Shown here: piece after piece, positions 33,906-48,700 of the stretch
How the letters are laid out: each line of letters starts with the position of its first letter
Position numbering within the stretch: the first letter of the stretch is position 1
The notes under the pieces: generated by a model
Told to the model about the DNA's origin: nothing
The model's database searches: none
Seen by the model: only the letters and a program-made list of their open reading frames with translations
Origin: Sinotaia quadrata
Lineage: Eukaryota; Mollusca; Gastropoda; Architaenioglossa; Viviparidae
Length of the DNA stretch: 64,000 bases
Direction of reading: 5' to 3'
Assembly: GCA_028829895.1 (NCBI GenBank)
Contig: CM054179.1
Span: 76,790,544-76,854,543, forward strand
Made by a program: the position numbers and the translations under genes

Positions 33906-36609
33906 AACAAGTGGGCATCAGTTTCATTTGCTGAAAAAGTATTTTAGAGGTGTTTTTCTTTTCTTTAATTACTCACACTTCAAATAAATGTATCTCAAAC
34001 CTAAATGTATATACTTCTTAAAAAATTATGAGTTTACTAGTACTTTTGTTCCATCCTCATTTTCCTTTTTCTAAAATCCTTGAAAGAGCAGATGGGCAGC
34101 ATGCTTGTAAGGTTATAGACCTTGAACCATGAAGATATGGAAGGTGTCATTTCTCTTTCTAGGCAGCATCCATGTTTTGGCATCAGACAGGTATTTGTAC
34201 TTGTGTACATTTTGAGCTTGTAATCAACTTTTTGATATAACATTATTTGGTTTTACCTCTGTGTAAAGTACATTGAATACTCTTGTTAACTGCTTATCTA
34301 GAAATACAATTCTATTTTTTTAATCACTAGATATTGCTTACTATAATGAAAAGTTACAGCCTTTTTATAATATAAAGTATTTATATAACCTTTTCTTATA
34401 CAACTGGTGGCAGCACATTATACATTTTGTTTAAATTTTTTTCCTGATTGTTTAAAACTTTAATGCTTATTCCATATTTATATTTGTACTTTGAATGTAT
34501 TTTCAACAAAATAATTTTTTTTACAAGATCATTTATTGTTGTCTAATGGGGCTGTTGGTTGAAAAACATTGTGTGCTTTATAGGTTTTTTTTAACTGAAA
34601 TTGGGGGGAGGGGGTGAAGGGGGGAATGGTTTAAAATTCTTGATGAAGTGCATGATGGTTAAAATTAAAAATAAATAAAAATGTTAATCTACTAAAATTA
34701 AGATTTAATATTTTCTTTTATATACTAAATTAAAAGATTTTAATATAAATCAGTATTAAGATGAGAGCTTATATTGTTATAATAAATGAAATAACTAATA
34801 AGAAAACAAACGGCATCAGTCAACTACCAATGATTATCCAGAAGTAGCATAAAACAAATTAACAAGAAAGCTTCTATGTCATGCAAATGGAGCAGTGGCC
34901 AAAAAGACCTACCCTAATCAGCAGCAATTTTATACCCTCTCAAAAACTTAAAACTGTTGAGCTAACTGTGAAGTGCTTTGATATGATCATTTTACACAAT
35001 CATAAAAATCATCATTATTATGTGAGATACACAAACTGAATGGATTACAAGCTAATCTTAAGACATGAAATAATGGTAGGTATGATCCTCAAATTTATGC
35101 CAAGCTAGAGTTTACTGCCCAAAACTACATACAAGTATATATTGTAATAGTCCATAGCTGTCATCATCAACTTCAATAATACATATTTAATGAGCACTAT
35201 TCTACAGCCTTGACAGGAAAATGAAAAATTCTGACTTGACACTCAACTTTTGCTAAGATTATATCCCTTAATGATGTTATGCATTGTAGTTCTTTAGAAC
35301 ATAATTTAATAACAATAGCTAAAGTGAAATATGTTTTTTTTAAAATTAAAATACCAATGAGATGTTTTTTAAAAGTAAATTGAACTGAAAAGGAATATCA
35401 TGGATAAACAATTATTTACAAAGGATAACCTAACATTAAATAATAGGGTACAGTGAAGATAAATGAGGATATAATGAAATATGCTCGATGAAATTAAACA
35501 AAAAGTTTCAGTCATCCAGATATTTAAATTATTTTCTTATGCAGCGCTGAAACCTGTTCACTGGTTCCATCAAAGTAGTTTCTGAAAGATTTGTACATCC
35601 CCAATACTGACAAGTTTATACCATAAAAGAAGTTCTGCATGCTAAAAATAAATATAAAATTATTTTGATTTCAGTAGGTCATTGCCAACTGACTAATGTG
35701 CAATGGGTGTCACATTCTGATAATGAAGAAAGCATCAAAGCGAACACTTTCAGAATCAGATTTTATTTGTTTATGTTTTTGATCATTCAGGTACAATAAA
35801 CATACATCTACTGCTTGAAATCTACATCAGTATTTTCAAATAGAATTAATATCTTTATACCAGCATAGGTAGTTTGAAGATCTCAATTAAGTAAAATACC
35901 TCTAAAATAAAAACACTTAACAACCAATAGTAATTAAAATTCAAATCAAGTATAAAATAAAGTGAAAAATAAAAATGCTGCTTTACAGAAAAGTAGTGTA
36001 ACATTTCAAAATGGCAATGGAAACAAATCCCAAGTACGTCAATGACTCAACAACAAAAACACTAAAAGACATACTTTTTTGGTATGCTAGGAATTTTATT
36101 TTGCAATATAGTAGTCAACATTTTCCATTTAGACTAAAGCCCCTGCTCTGTCATATAACCAAATAATGCATTTTGAAACTTAGAAGTATAAGGATGAATA
36201 GAAACAGCTGAATTTGTAAACTATAAGAGATGCAGTGAAACACACCAAAACATTTCTCACTGCACTGCCCCCAAATACAGAAACAAGTATATGAAAATCC
36301 TATCTAAAATATGGAGAGAAAGTTCAAGATTATGTATTCTTATGGGTAAAATAATCCTTGCTTTATGTTAAGCCATAGTCTCATCACTCTTAATATAAAC
36401 ATAGTCTAAAAAAAAGGGAGGTCATTTTCTCCTAGATAAAACCTTTCCACAATATTATTTTTTTTTAATTCTTTTTTCTTTTTCTTTTTTAGTTTTCCCC
36501 TCTTTGGGCAAATTGGAATGTGTATGATAACACAGAAAACCAAATTGCAAACTACAATTACGTAAATTTAAACAGGATAGGACAGATAGCTTATGTGGTC
36601 ATTCATGAC

Positions 36610-36900
36610 ATTATTTCTGTTCAGTACTTCTTCACACTGATAAAGAAATTAATGCACATACCTGAAAAATAACTTATGGTTTAAACATAAGTAACTTGAA
36701 ATATGACAGTATTTCTGTTCAGCACTTCTTCACACTGATAAAAGAAATTAACACACATACCTGAAAAATAACTTATGGTTTAAACATAAGTAAATTGAAA
36801 TATGACAGTATTTCTGTTCAGCACTTCTTCATACCGATAAAGAAACTAACACCACATATCTGAAAAATAACATACCATTTAAACATAAGTAATTAGTAAA
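36610..36900 (+). repeat. 98-bp tandem repeat, three copies
   Basis: Three copies start at TATTTCTGTTCAG (near 36612, 36709 and 36807) and contain CACTTCTTCACACTGATAAA and GTTTAAACATAAGTAA. The third copy is the most diverged. Confidence 0.92.
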
Positions 36901-38320
36901 CAATATTGAAGCTGATCAAATTGACAGGCTTGAAGTCAGCTTTGAGATGTACAAAACCATCCAAACTAAAGATCACCAAGGAAATGCTTAAGAGAATAAT
37001 CTGTTTAAAAATATATATATATATATTACAAGTACTGTAATAACCAGAAATCTGAACTTTACGACAGGAGAAAATCATTATGTTCTCGGAGTTTCTTTCT
37101 AAAGAAATTCTATTAGTGTGAGATATAGGTGTGTTTTGATATTCTAACCAAATTGACTATCAGTTTTTAGTTATCAATCAAGTTATTGCTAAAGTGTTAA
37201 CGTTTTGACCAGTTATATCAGTTTATAATTTCAATCAACTGTGTTGACCTTTTGACCAAATTAATCAGTTTGGGCTATTAATCAAGTTCTGATAAGTTAT
37301 CCTGACCAAAAGAATCAGTTTTAAGTTCTCCAGCATTTACTGTAGTACAGAATTCACACAAAGCTTTCAAAACTTTCAATTCTTTGACCTCCATTATGGT
37401 TCTGAATGCAATACAGAAAAAGATTTTAATGGAAAATAATAAATTTAAGGGATGCACAGTCCTGCACATACACTTCATTAAATGTATTAATATTTTTAAT
37501 ATTAATTGTAATAAATTAAGATGAAGAGACTGTATTTTTCTTGAAGATGACTAAATATGATGGTCATGTAATGAGTTAAAACAAATGCAGAAAAACCCAG
37601 AGGAATCTGGAAACATTTTTAAAGCATTTGTTGGCAACACCTCTACCTGTGGGCAATCAACTATATTGAGATGAAAGTGGGTTCACAATTAAGGTAGTCG
37701 TGTGGGTCCTGCAAAACTGCTCTGCTGAAAAGCAGCAAGTGGCAAGCTGAAAATATTAATGCTGTAGAAATGTAGGCGCTAATGAGTTATCATTAAGCAA
37801 AAAAGATCAATCTGTAATGACTTGAAGGATGCCTACACCTGAATCCAGGATTTAATGAAATCGGAAATGAGGCGGTTTCTCAATGAAGATAATCAAATAA
37901 ACGTTCCAGCTCCATGCCTCATCAGTTGATTGAAAACTTACACATTTAGAAGATCAGGAAATAATATCAGCATTAGCAAAAGCACCATGTACTCTTATCA
38001 TCCATTATTAAAAAAATTCAAAAGATTTATTGCTGATATGGTGCAAGAGGAAGGAAAACTGATTTGAAAAAATAGCTGGAAAAAATATCTACATTACTGA
38101 AATACTGCTTTGAAATGAAGAAAGCATTGTTCTACACTGGAATCTGTGAAAATATTTGAAATGTTTGAACAAATATCCTGGTCAAGAAAACATAAATTTT
38201 GTTGAAAAATCTTTAAACTGCATTTTGTTGTTTAACTAAATGTTTCTGTTATCATTAGCAACTGTGGTTTTACTTACTAAATGAATTTATTTTGAAAATG
38301 GCAGTTTATCTTTTAAAATA

Positions 38321-38443
38321 ATTTCTGGAATCACAGTCAACCCTGTCCTTACCTAAATAATGACTATCATATAAAAAATTTCTGGAATCACAGTCAACCC
38401 TGTCCTTACCTAAATAATGACTATCATATATAAAAAATTTCTG
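38321..38443 (+). repeat. 60-bp tandem duplication
   Basis: Two near-identical copies of TTTCTGGAATCACAGTCAAC through GACTATCATATA. Confidence 0.95.
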
Positions 38444-39315
38444 AAAAGAAAGTTTTAATCAATATTTATTTTTAAAATTTTGGTTGTATAGCATGTATGT
38501 TAGTATATTTTATATTATTAATTTCAACAGGAAAAATTATGTACTGTTTACAAAAAGCAAACTTAATATGTGCAAATATGCAAAAGTTTGATTCTGTTAC
38601 ATAAAAGTAACAAAAATGAATTTTGCACTAATCACAAGCCACTAGGTATCTATCTATAATATACTAGCAGTCCTCAATGTACATGACATTACTCAACATC
38701 TAACCTATAAAACACATTAAAATTATCAAGACATAAAATAACAACAATCGAGGATTTTTTTACAGTCTGAGACTGCATCTACTCCTGTGGATGAATAAAA
38801 ATATTACAATGAATTCTAAAAAAGAAAAGTAAGTCTGGCTCACTTTTAGTCCATGAGAGAACAAATGCACATTGTTCCATTAAACATGAAAAGTATGGCA
38901 AATCAGTACAATATTTGTATATAAACAATTTAAATGATGTATTAATAATAACACTTCTGCCATCAGATCACAATACAGTTTTATATCTAAGCTAAATTCA
39001 ATAAAATTACCCCACCCACCCCGCTATGACAAATTGCTAAGTTTGTTTCTACATACATTATCCAACCTCCAACCCCACTATCAATAAAATATTTGTACTG
39101 TCTGTACAAAAACCCACAACCCAACAATTTAATTTTACCATTTAAAAGAAATTATAAATTTTTGTTTTTTAAACAAATTCATGCAGACTTTGCATTGTTG
39201 GATCAAAATATTGCTTTTAATTTAAAACTTTTAAAAGCTTTGCTAGTATTCTTTAATAAAGTATGCAAACAAAGAAGAAATATTAACGCACAAATTCTCA
39301 ATGCATGTATCATGT

Positions 39316-39705
39316 TCATGAATCTACTGACGATCCAAAGTTAGCTGCAATACGCGAACGCCGTTTTTTCCCAGACCCCTTAGGGGTCACACCCTTTCCT
39401 GTGGTTGGTTCTAATGTACATTCCACAGAACTGTCAGCATTCTTTAACAATGAAGGCTTACTTCTTTTCTCAGATGAGAGAGTCTGGACATTTTGTGTCA
39501 AGTTAGATTTTTGGCCATCCTCTGTGTTTATGCTAGCAACATTAGGGGTATCTGTTTCTGACAAGTCTGCATGCAAATCTAAAGGACGGTCACTGGCTGC
39601 ATCTGATGATGGTTCAGACCCAAGAGATCCCTGCAGAATTTCGGAATCTTTGCTGGAACTCTGTTTCTCAGAAGCATCTTCTTTCCATCGCTGCTTTCTT
39701 GCCAC
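39316..39705 (-). CDS. XRN1: XRN1 last exon: basic C-terminus and stop
   Basis: It starts VARKQRWKEDASEKQSSSKD, runs through a Ser/Asp-rich stretch and ends GSGKKRRSRIAANFGSSVDS with TGA at 39318-39316. The KKRRSRIAANFG motif resembles the RRKSRKLAVNFG end of human XRN1, a region implicated in contacts with decapping factors. Acceptor TCTTATAG, phase 0. Confidence 0.92.
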   Translation of the reverse strand: MARKQRWKEDASEKQSSSKDSEILQGSLGSEPSSDAASDRPLDLHADLSETDTPNVASINTEDGQKSNLTQNVQTLSSEKRSKPSLLKNADSSVECTLEPTTGKGVTPKGSGKKRRSRIAANFGSSVDS

Positions 39706-42700
39706 CTATAAGAGAAAAAAAAAAAAAACCTTCATTTTTTTTAAAAATCAAACACAACTAATGACAGGTAGACTCTTGAAATAACTGTGTCATAAAATTG
39801 CTGTGTGTTCTGTACTTCAATATTTCACAATCCTGGGTTAAAAATCATTTTATAAATTTACTATGGGGCCTTGAAATATTTAACGTGTTTAAAAGTGCAT
39901 CTCATAAAAATGTTCTGGGGTTCTTTTATTTCAATATTTCACATCCTGAGTTAAAACTTATGAATTATAAAACTGCTGTAGAATCCTACATTTAAAATAT
40001 TTAACAACCATGAATTACTAATGACATATCATAACACAGCTGCCAGGTCATACATTTAAATATTCAAACCATCAATTACTAATAATATTTACTGGAATAA
40101 TTTTTTTTGGACTGATTTCTGTTTAGAAGACGAATGACAGGGTAAGAACACTTCTGATGTCTCTACAGATCTATAGTCTGTATTCTCAATTCTACTAAGT
40201 TCTTTTTACACCAGTCATGTTGTCAAGGACACAGTCCTCATCTGGAAGAGATCTTTAAATCAGTTTTACAAACCCAGTTTCTTAGGTTTATCATTTTTTT
40301 GTTTGGGTTTTTTTTTTTTTTTTGCTGTTGAAAGAATATGTATTTGTTCTCATTCTCTGATATTCAATCCTCACTGACAGCATAAATTTATGAATGGTAA
40401 ACAGCGGAAATGTTTAAATGAGCTCAAATAAAGCATGAAATTTTTTTTTAAGTTATCAATTTATTTTTTTAATTTTAAAATCTGTTTGAAAAATATTCTT
40501 TAACAGGAAGTGAGGATTGTGTACACTTTTGCAGAACCCTAAAGAACCCTAAAAAGTTAAGAATTGCTGAGACCCTAATGAATTTCTAACTAGTACAATG
40601 AATTTTTTGTGAGAAATTAATAGTATTTTCTATCATAAATTAAATACTTATTATGGAAAACATTGCTAACAATTACAATAACTGTATTCCTAGACAATAA
40701 GTTGTTTTAGTTACAATGAATTTTACAGAGCCTGTGAAATTCAACTTTCAATTAAGAAATATAACATTTTCAATTACCTGGATAACTATGGAACTAAGAT
40801 GTCAAAGCTGTTAACCACAGTCATGAATGCATTCTTGCTAAAAGTAAAGATTGTTGCCCTTTTTCTGCCCACTCTAACTCTATCAACTAAAGGCTTTTTG
40901 AATAATTATATACCAAGAGAAATAAGTTTTCTATACCAGGATGACATTAGAAAAGAAATAACAAAATTATGCAAAACAAGCTTGCACAAATTATCTCCCC
41001 TTCAACAGAACTCATTACTCAAGTCATCTCCCTTTTCACATGTGTTATCTACTTGTCAAGTCATCTCTCCTTCAATATAATTGTCATATGAAGAAAACTA
41101 AGAAGTCATTATGACAAGATATGTCTGATTTGGCAGCAAAGGAACTAAACACAAGTATTTCATACCTGAAGTGGAATAAAAGCTTCTGTAGCAGACAATT
41201 TTGTAGATGGTTTCTCTAAACCTTGGATCTGGTGATCTCTGTTGGTGTCCTGGCTTGAGCCCAAAGGTCCTTGTTTCAGCTGATTACTGTTTGTTCCAAC
41301 AGTGGCATTGGATCGGAGCTGAGAAGGAAGCCCTTGATTAGATATCCAGGTGCAAGATAGTGGAGTCTGTTTAGCAAGAAACGGTGGACCTCTGAAAGGA
41401 GGCCCTGCATTCATTAACTGTGGATATGACCTTTGGCCTCTGTTCAAAGGAAGTGGTGGCTGAGGTATTAGAGGGCTTCGGCCTTGTTGCCCATGAGGTA
41501 AAACAAAACCTGGAGGAATTTGCCTAAAGACTCCTGGTCGTATGCCACCACCTAGAATACAATGTTACATATCAAAATCTTTTTTGTATTTACAAACAAA
41601 TTTTTCTATTATAATAAATTTATAGCATAATACACAAGCATTTTGTTACTGAAGTTAACAAAGTATGAATTAAAGAATAAGTTATATCAGTTACAAGAAA
41701 AAAATTCACGGAGATGAGAAATATTTTATATTTTGAGTTGGTCTTGAAATTTATATTTATCTCAGGATATCCATCTGCTTAAGACAATATTTAAAACCTA
41801 TAGACATTAACATTTCAAAAGTCAAATTTGTTTCATATATTAACATAATGAGAGTATAAAAATTAAAGGGTTAATCAGACACAAGCGTGTTTATTTAATT
41901 TTGAAAGCAGAAATTGTCATCTGCTATTTATTACATCTATCCATGTCTTGGCCCCAAAGAAAAACTATTTTCCAAGATGTTTTAACCCCTTCACTATGGA
42001 TACAATAATAATATAAGAAGTACAGAATCAGCAATGCTGGAATGACAGGCAATAGTGAAAATAATATCAGACATTTAAAACATATATATATTTTAAATTT
42101 ACAGATAATTTTTCTGGGGTTTATACAAATACAGGGGGTACTGGATATGCGTTGTGGTTATGTTCCTAAAATGTACAACTTATAACAAAATGATGTATAT
42201 CGAACTTCAATTTCCTGCTGAACTAATATATTATTTGAAAGATACATTCCAGACCAACTAGACAACTTTCCTGAATATTTTCAACTCAAGCTCAAGATGA
42301 AGGATTAATGAAATATTAGTAGATTATTTGTAGTGCCTCTTCACTCCAGAAAACAATATGGTACTGGGCATTCTAAGAACACAAGTGACATCATGGGCCT
42401 ATTGTGCATTGTTCTAGAAAGTTGTATTGTTTATTTTATAGAATTTACTATTTATTTATTATTTACGCTTTTATTTCATTATTTATTCTCTACAATTATG
42501 ATTTACATTACTATAAAGTTTTGTAAAATTTATTTATTGTATTCAATATTTAACACATACTTATTACTGTACATGTATTTATGTTCTGATTTTCACTCTA
42601 TATATTTGCTATACAATTTATATATGGCATGTAATTATGAATTTAATTACAGAAGGAGAAAGAGAGGATTCAAGTGAAATATATACATTTGTTCCTATTT

Positions 42701-45700
42701 AAATGACGTAAATGAGAATATATTTGAGTATATAGAGTTTACCATTCCTAATTAATCAAAAATGTGTATGTGAAACAACATATACTGATGACCCCATTTC
42801 TACTATCTATTCAAAATTTAAAAATAGGCTGAAAGAACAGAATTAAGCCAGTTTGTTTCTGGATTTTTCTTACTGAAAAGTTACTTATAAGTGAAATAGA
42901 AATGTCCAGAATTTCATTAATATTAAATAAAGCTATCATTCAATATTCTTAAATAAATTAGTATTTGCATTTTCCAATTTATTTTTTGTAATCACATTTA
43001 AAAATTCAAGTATAAAAATTTTCACAGATTAATTACTGTCCACAAAAGAATATTTACAATGAACAATATTTTCATAATAGGATGTCTTTGCAGAAATTAA
43101 TGTGATGATTTTCATCCTCTTTTTTTTTCAAATTAGAACACATTAATAAAACTTTGTACATCAAAACCAATCATAAGTACAAAAACTAAAAACAAATGTG
43201 CTTTGATCGGATGGGAACTGTACTTACCAAACTGCACTGGATTTGGTACAGGTCGAAAGGCAGAATTAGCAGAATAGAATTGTTGGCTGGGGCGTGTAAA
43301 GTTCATACTTGGATGGTTTATCATAAACTGACCCGGTCTTGGGGTTGCATACCCTCCTGACCCATTCTAGACACACAGTAAAGCCTAAATATTAACTTGC
43401 TTGTTAATAAAAAAACAATTAATATTCTTTCTCAATCAAAACCAGTAAGCCTAAATATTAACTTACATATTCTTACAAGAACAAGTGAAAATCACCATTA
43501 ATTCAGGAAATACTCATTTTCAATCAAATGCAATAAAATCTAAATATGAACATACAAGTTCTTACAAGAAAATAATAAAATCTTCATCATGCAGGTAGTA
43601 TACATTTTTAATCAAAGCAGCAATTTAAAATTATGTAAACACACCAATCTAAAATTATGCAAACATACATGTAAAATTATAATGTTTTCAATAACAAATT
43701 CACAATATTGCTTTAACATAGAAGATTGAAATTAGCTATGAACAAGCCAATCTGCTGATCAGATCCAAAGAAATAATTACATAAACTTAATTAAAAACTT
43801 AATTATAGAAAACAAATTAAAATTCAACCTCACAACACAATGGGACAGTGTAACTTCTGAAGAATAAACACAGTATCAGTAATGTATGACAGTAAATTTG
43901 CCTCTCCCTATTTTTAAATTTAAATTGTTATATAAAATGCTAAATTGTCAGAGTAACCTGACCTTGGGCACTCCTTATGGTGGTATTTTTTGAAAGTGTC
44001 TGAGTTGATGAATGAGGCAAGAATATTTTAGATTGCAGACATAATGCAAACTGAGTGAGTAATTTTCTACTATCTAATGATCATAATTTACGAGAATGAG
44101 ATCAGCCAATGGGCTGAGATTAAAGAATTCACTTGCTGTAGAAAATTATACTCTCTGCTCACTCTGAATTTGGATGGAAAAGGAGAAGTCCAGCTTTGAA
44201 AGATGGCCATTAGCTTGATGGTGAGTTAAACTGACTGGACTTAGAAACATTTCATGCATTTTCACTAGTGATATGTTATACTTGTGTTTATGTAGAGATG
44301 TACTATGTGAGTTGACTTTTATTTCTACAAATGTTTGAACTAAGATGTTCGAGTGTAGTATGCTAACACTTGGCATTGTGTGATGTATTGTCTGATGTAT
44401 TTTTGCCATGAGCATGTATTGGGCTGATAAAAACTGTTGCAGAAATTGTAAGGTGAGAATACGATGTAAGATAGGATGGAGTTATATTGTGATAAACAGG
44501 AAACTTAGATTTGTTCCTTAATTATATTTTGCAGTGAACAAGTGGCCTTTAGAGTTTTGAGTTTCAAGTTCCTATGTTCAGATCCCAGTTACCCTTCACG
44601 TGCTCACTGGTCATAAACTTGAACAACTGGGAAGGTGCAGGAACTCTAATGCTGTGTGTAAGCATAAAGAGTATGCTATACACTTTGGTGTATATGCTGG
44701 ATACATCAGGAGAATTCTAGTACACAGAAGTTACCAGAATTACTGTAATAAGCATATTCTGCTTGAAGGAACTGACATGGTGAAGTCAGCGCTGAAGTTC
44801 GTTCAAGTTATAACAGTGCATCAGTGTTTTCCACGCGAGTGATGGAAGACACCTGTTGGCATGGACACTGTTGCAAAAGCAAGTGAAAACTGTTGAAGCA
44901 ATGCTTAATCCAAGTATGTAAAAAAGACTTTAAATTACCTACCTCTAACTCCATTTCTATTCTCTGACAGGACTAACCTGTGATTTGTACTGACTCTATT
45001 ATTGAAATGTAATTATACTTTATATGGAGAGAGAGAGAGACTGTATAAACGTATGATTATCCAAATGTGAGTTTGTAGAATACTGATGTCAAAGTAAATC
45101 TGTTTCATTGTGATTGTCATATGATTGTTCATTTAACAAATTTATTGTTAAATTTATTGACCTTCTTACATGATAATCTTATGTTGGAGAAGAGTATTTC
45201 TATTTCTATCTCCCAGAGGAGCTTAACTGGGTGGTTTGGGCCTTAACTTTTATGTCTTTGTTGAAATGTATTACCCTTTTTGCAGATCTGGTTTTATGAC
45301 AGAACAATTGCATGCTAAAAAAATAAAATTCTTCAACTAATCAAACTGTTCAGTTTGGCTAATCAATTGCAACAGTCATGAAAAGTTAATGTCAAGGGTA
45401 AACAACTCTCACCAAACACAAAAGTGCCATGCTGGCTGCACTTTCTGCAGCTTCCTCTTTGCTTGATGACAATGAGCCTTCAAATCGAGCCCCACTGGAC
45501 AAATGGACATAGCCAATATAACCTTTCTGTTAACAAAGGAACAGTACATTTCAAATATAGTGCCTGCTTTTTATTCTCAACGGTATACAATCAAAATAGC
45601 GTACTCAAGTGGTGAATAATAATGTTTGTGTGAGTGCATGCATGTATGTTTACTTGAGTGTACTTGTGTGCATGCATAAGTGATCAGGAAAATTATTACA

Positions 45701-48700
45701 ATATTCAAACATTCAGTGCTCTTTTTTTTCACTCCAACAATTTGTTTAGTTAGCTGCTAAAGTTTTAATGAGATAATGAAACTTGCAAAGTAGATATTAT
45801 GCCTGCATCTGACTGATAAATATGAAATCTATTTCGCCATTTAGTTTATTGTGTGCGCTTCTAAATTTAAGTTTAAAGAGGAGAGAAGAAGCCTATGTTT
45901 CTGCCTTAAATATTTAGATACACCTGTTTTAGACCTCAATGTTCAGGAGTATATCTGACTCAACAGATTAGATGTCTGTATGTGACTTGTCACACTAGTC
46001 TATTTCAAGTGTCTTTGTTTAGATCTGATGTCTGCCTCTAACAAAAATGGACAAAACGTCCATATCACATGCATGATTGATAAATTCAAATTACCTACTT
46101 AGAAAGGCCATGGTTATATGTGAAAGTAAGGCATAACTAGTAATATTTATTCCCACCATTCCAGTATTTTAGCACTTGAATTTACATATACAGGAATCTA
46201 ATAAGTCAGTTTTTCTTAAAAAGGCTTACAAAATTTTTAAAAATCACAATTAAGTAAACTGCATACAATTTCTTTAAAATAAATAATTTATTTTTTAAAA
46301 GTAAAATTACAGCATCAACACATTCATTACCTAAAAATTAATAAATAAATGACGATGATCTTTTTTTTGTGTGTGCGTATGTATGTGTGTGCATATATGT
46401 GTTGTGATCTTAACTAAGTCAATGAATATGGCATTAACATATATTTTGGCTTTAAAATTACAGAACTATATAAAAAGACAGCTAGAAACAATCAAATTCA
46501 AAATTAGTGAAGTAAAATATACATTATTAAAGATTTTACTTCACTTAATATAATTTATTGAACAATATTTGTTAAAAGATTTAAAGATTTTTTAAAGATT
46601 TTTTTTTCAATAAGACAATGAAACTGGAAATACACTTGCCTGGTGATTCTGGTAATTATAGTCGTACTTGGGTGGGGGTTGACCAGTAATATGGCAAAGT
46701 GTTGCCAATTCACTTATGTGGTCTCTATCAGCAAAAAAATAAACAGTGCATTTATACATGATGACAAATGGTGTATCAAAGGATACTTAGAAATCAAAAT
46801 TATAGGGGTCACAAAAACTGACATAAATTAGGAGATAAAGTTCAAAGCAAGAGATCTTGATCATTGCCCCAAGAGATGCAAAGGTATCTAAACAAACTGA
46901 AAACAAAAAAAAAAAAAAGGAGGGATGAGGTGATTTATAAATCCACATCGTCTGAACAAACCAATGCTGAGAAGAGGAAGAAAGATAACTCTAATGACCC
47001 AAAATCTCTCAAAGAGGAAGAAAGATAACTCTAATGACCCAAAACTCTCAAAGATTCAAATAAATTAATTTCCACCAATGAAACAATTTTAACTGTGATT
47101 CTCATTCAAATTTTTTCAATTTTAACTGATTCTCCATTCAAATTTTTTTTTTATAGAATCAAACTAAGAAATGAGAGAGTTCTAACTCCCAGCACAATCT
47201 GAATTGAGCTAAAACAGCATTAAGAAAAATAGTTTGTTCTTAGCTTTTTGTAGTTTAGTCTGCAAAGACATTTACCGTGCTCTGTTCTGTCCAGTCTGCG
47301 GCAAACCAAACAATGGTGGAGGCTGTGTCAAAAGAGGCTGCTGATGCTGAGGTAACTGCTTGGATTTTGCAGCTTGTGGCTGCTGCTGAGGTCTGATGAG
47401 GGGCACCTGCTGTGGCTGCTGATTAGCTTCTGAGGTTGTAGCTACATTCTGCGGGGACATTCTTTTAGCTCCTGAATTTTTTTTTTTTAAAACAACACAA
47501 ATGAAAATCTCATTGTGAAGAAAAAAGAATGCATGCCAATATAACTTTGTTTCTAATATTAAAAAACAGAAAAAAATTAAATAAATAAACAATAGCTGCA
47601 AGATCATATTTAATCAATGAAAAAAGAATGATTCATGCACATTATAAAATTTTAAGCATGTGGTAAATAACTGATGTATTTCTTAATCCTTTACTGGATG
47701 TACTTAACACAAAACTATTAAATAGGATTTTAGAATAAAATATAAAATAAATAAGAGAAATACTCCCCTCTATTTTCCTTCTTCCAGTAGTTGTTAACAT
47801 TTAAATGTCACAAAACAGAGGTATGGTATGAAATTACCAAATAAAAAGAGAAATAAAAACAACAAGCTATGTGGAAAAAGAAGACAGCAATAAAGAGAAG
47901 AAAAAATATCAAAAAGAAGTACTTTTTCCTAACCACTGAAAAATCTAAGTAAATACAATGGCAATGGATACAAAATGTAATACAAATTTCAAACAACAAA
48001 GAATAGGTTTAAAATATATATTAAACATTATCCCTTTTTTTTCCAAGTAAGGTGTCTTCTTTGTAATTAAAAAGGTTTAGAGTTTGACTTTAATTTTTCT
48101 GACTGTAAATCCTTCATTGGCATTTTGCATAAATGCTTTCATACTGGGATTTTGCTTTTCTATTTTTTTTTTTAATTAACAAAGAATCAAGAAGCAGTTT
48201 GACAAATGAATAATAACAAACCATTTTCAAAAAACAAAATGGTATGTAAAATACTTCAACAAAATGGCACTGTAGCAGGTTATAATGAAAGAAACGGGGT
48301 AATCATATGGAAGCACAATTTCTATTTTGCCCCACAGACATCGTACCCTCAAAGAGCTCCTGGACAGAGAGTTGTCTCCCATAAGAAACAGTAGATGATC
48401 TCTCAGTCTCTGCAGTTTCTTGTGCTTTTTCATCCATGCCAATCTTTAATATTTGTTTCAAAGCAGCACTGCTATCCTAAAAATTGTCCATCAGAAGAAA
48501 AATGAGAGGAAAAAATTCAAACAAAAATACATTTAAAAATAGTTTACAGTGCCCTCAGCAAACCATTACCTCATTTAACAGTGCCCTGGCCAACATCTTT
48601 TCTTATTACATCACTAATGATTCCACACCAACAGAACCTAAGTCATTTACTGCTACATGTAACCCACAATTATACTGTTGTCAGGTCAAATTATATGACT

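Larger units (their letters stand above)
32824..39315. other. convergent intergenic region
   Basis: No coding exon recognised on either strand. It contains part of a second piggyBac-like MITE copy (33763 on), a three-copy repeat (36610-36900) and a two-copy 60-bp repeat (38321-38443). The 37.5-38.2 kb part is less repetitive and could be old transposon sequence, but no protein similarity is visible. The XRN1 3' UTR should begin at its right edge. Confidence 0.5.

Noticed and set aside
44146..44415. 89-codon minus-strand open frame rich in His and Ser
   Set aside because: It has no recognisable domain, and the flanking XRN1 exons already join in phase without it.
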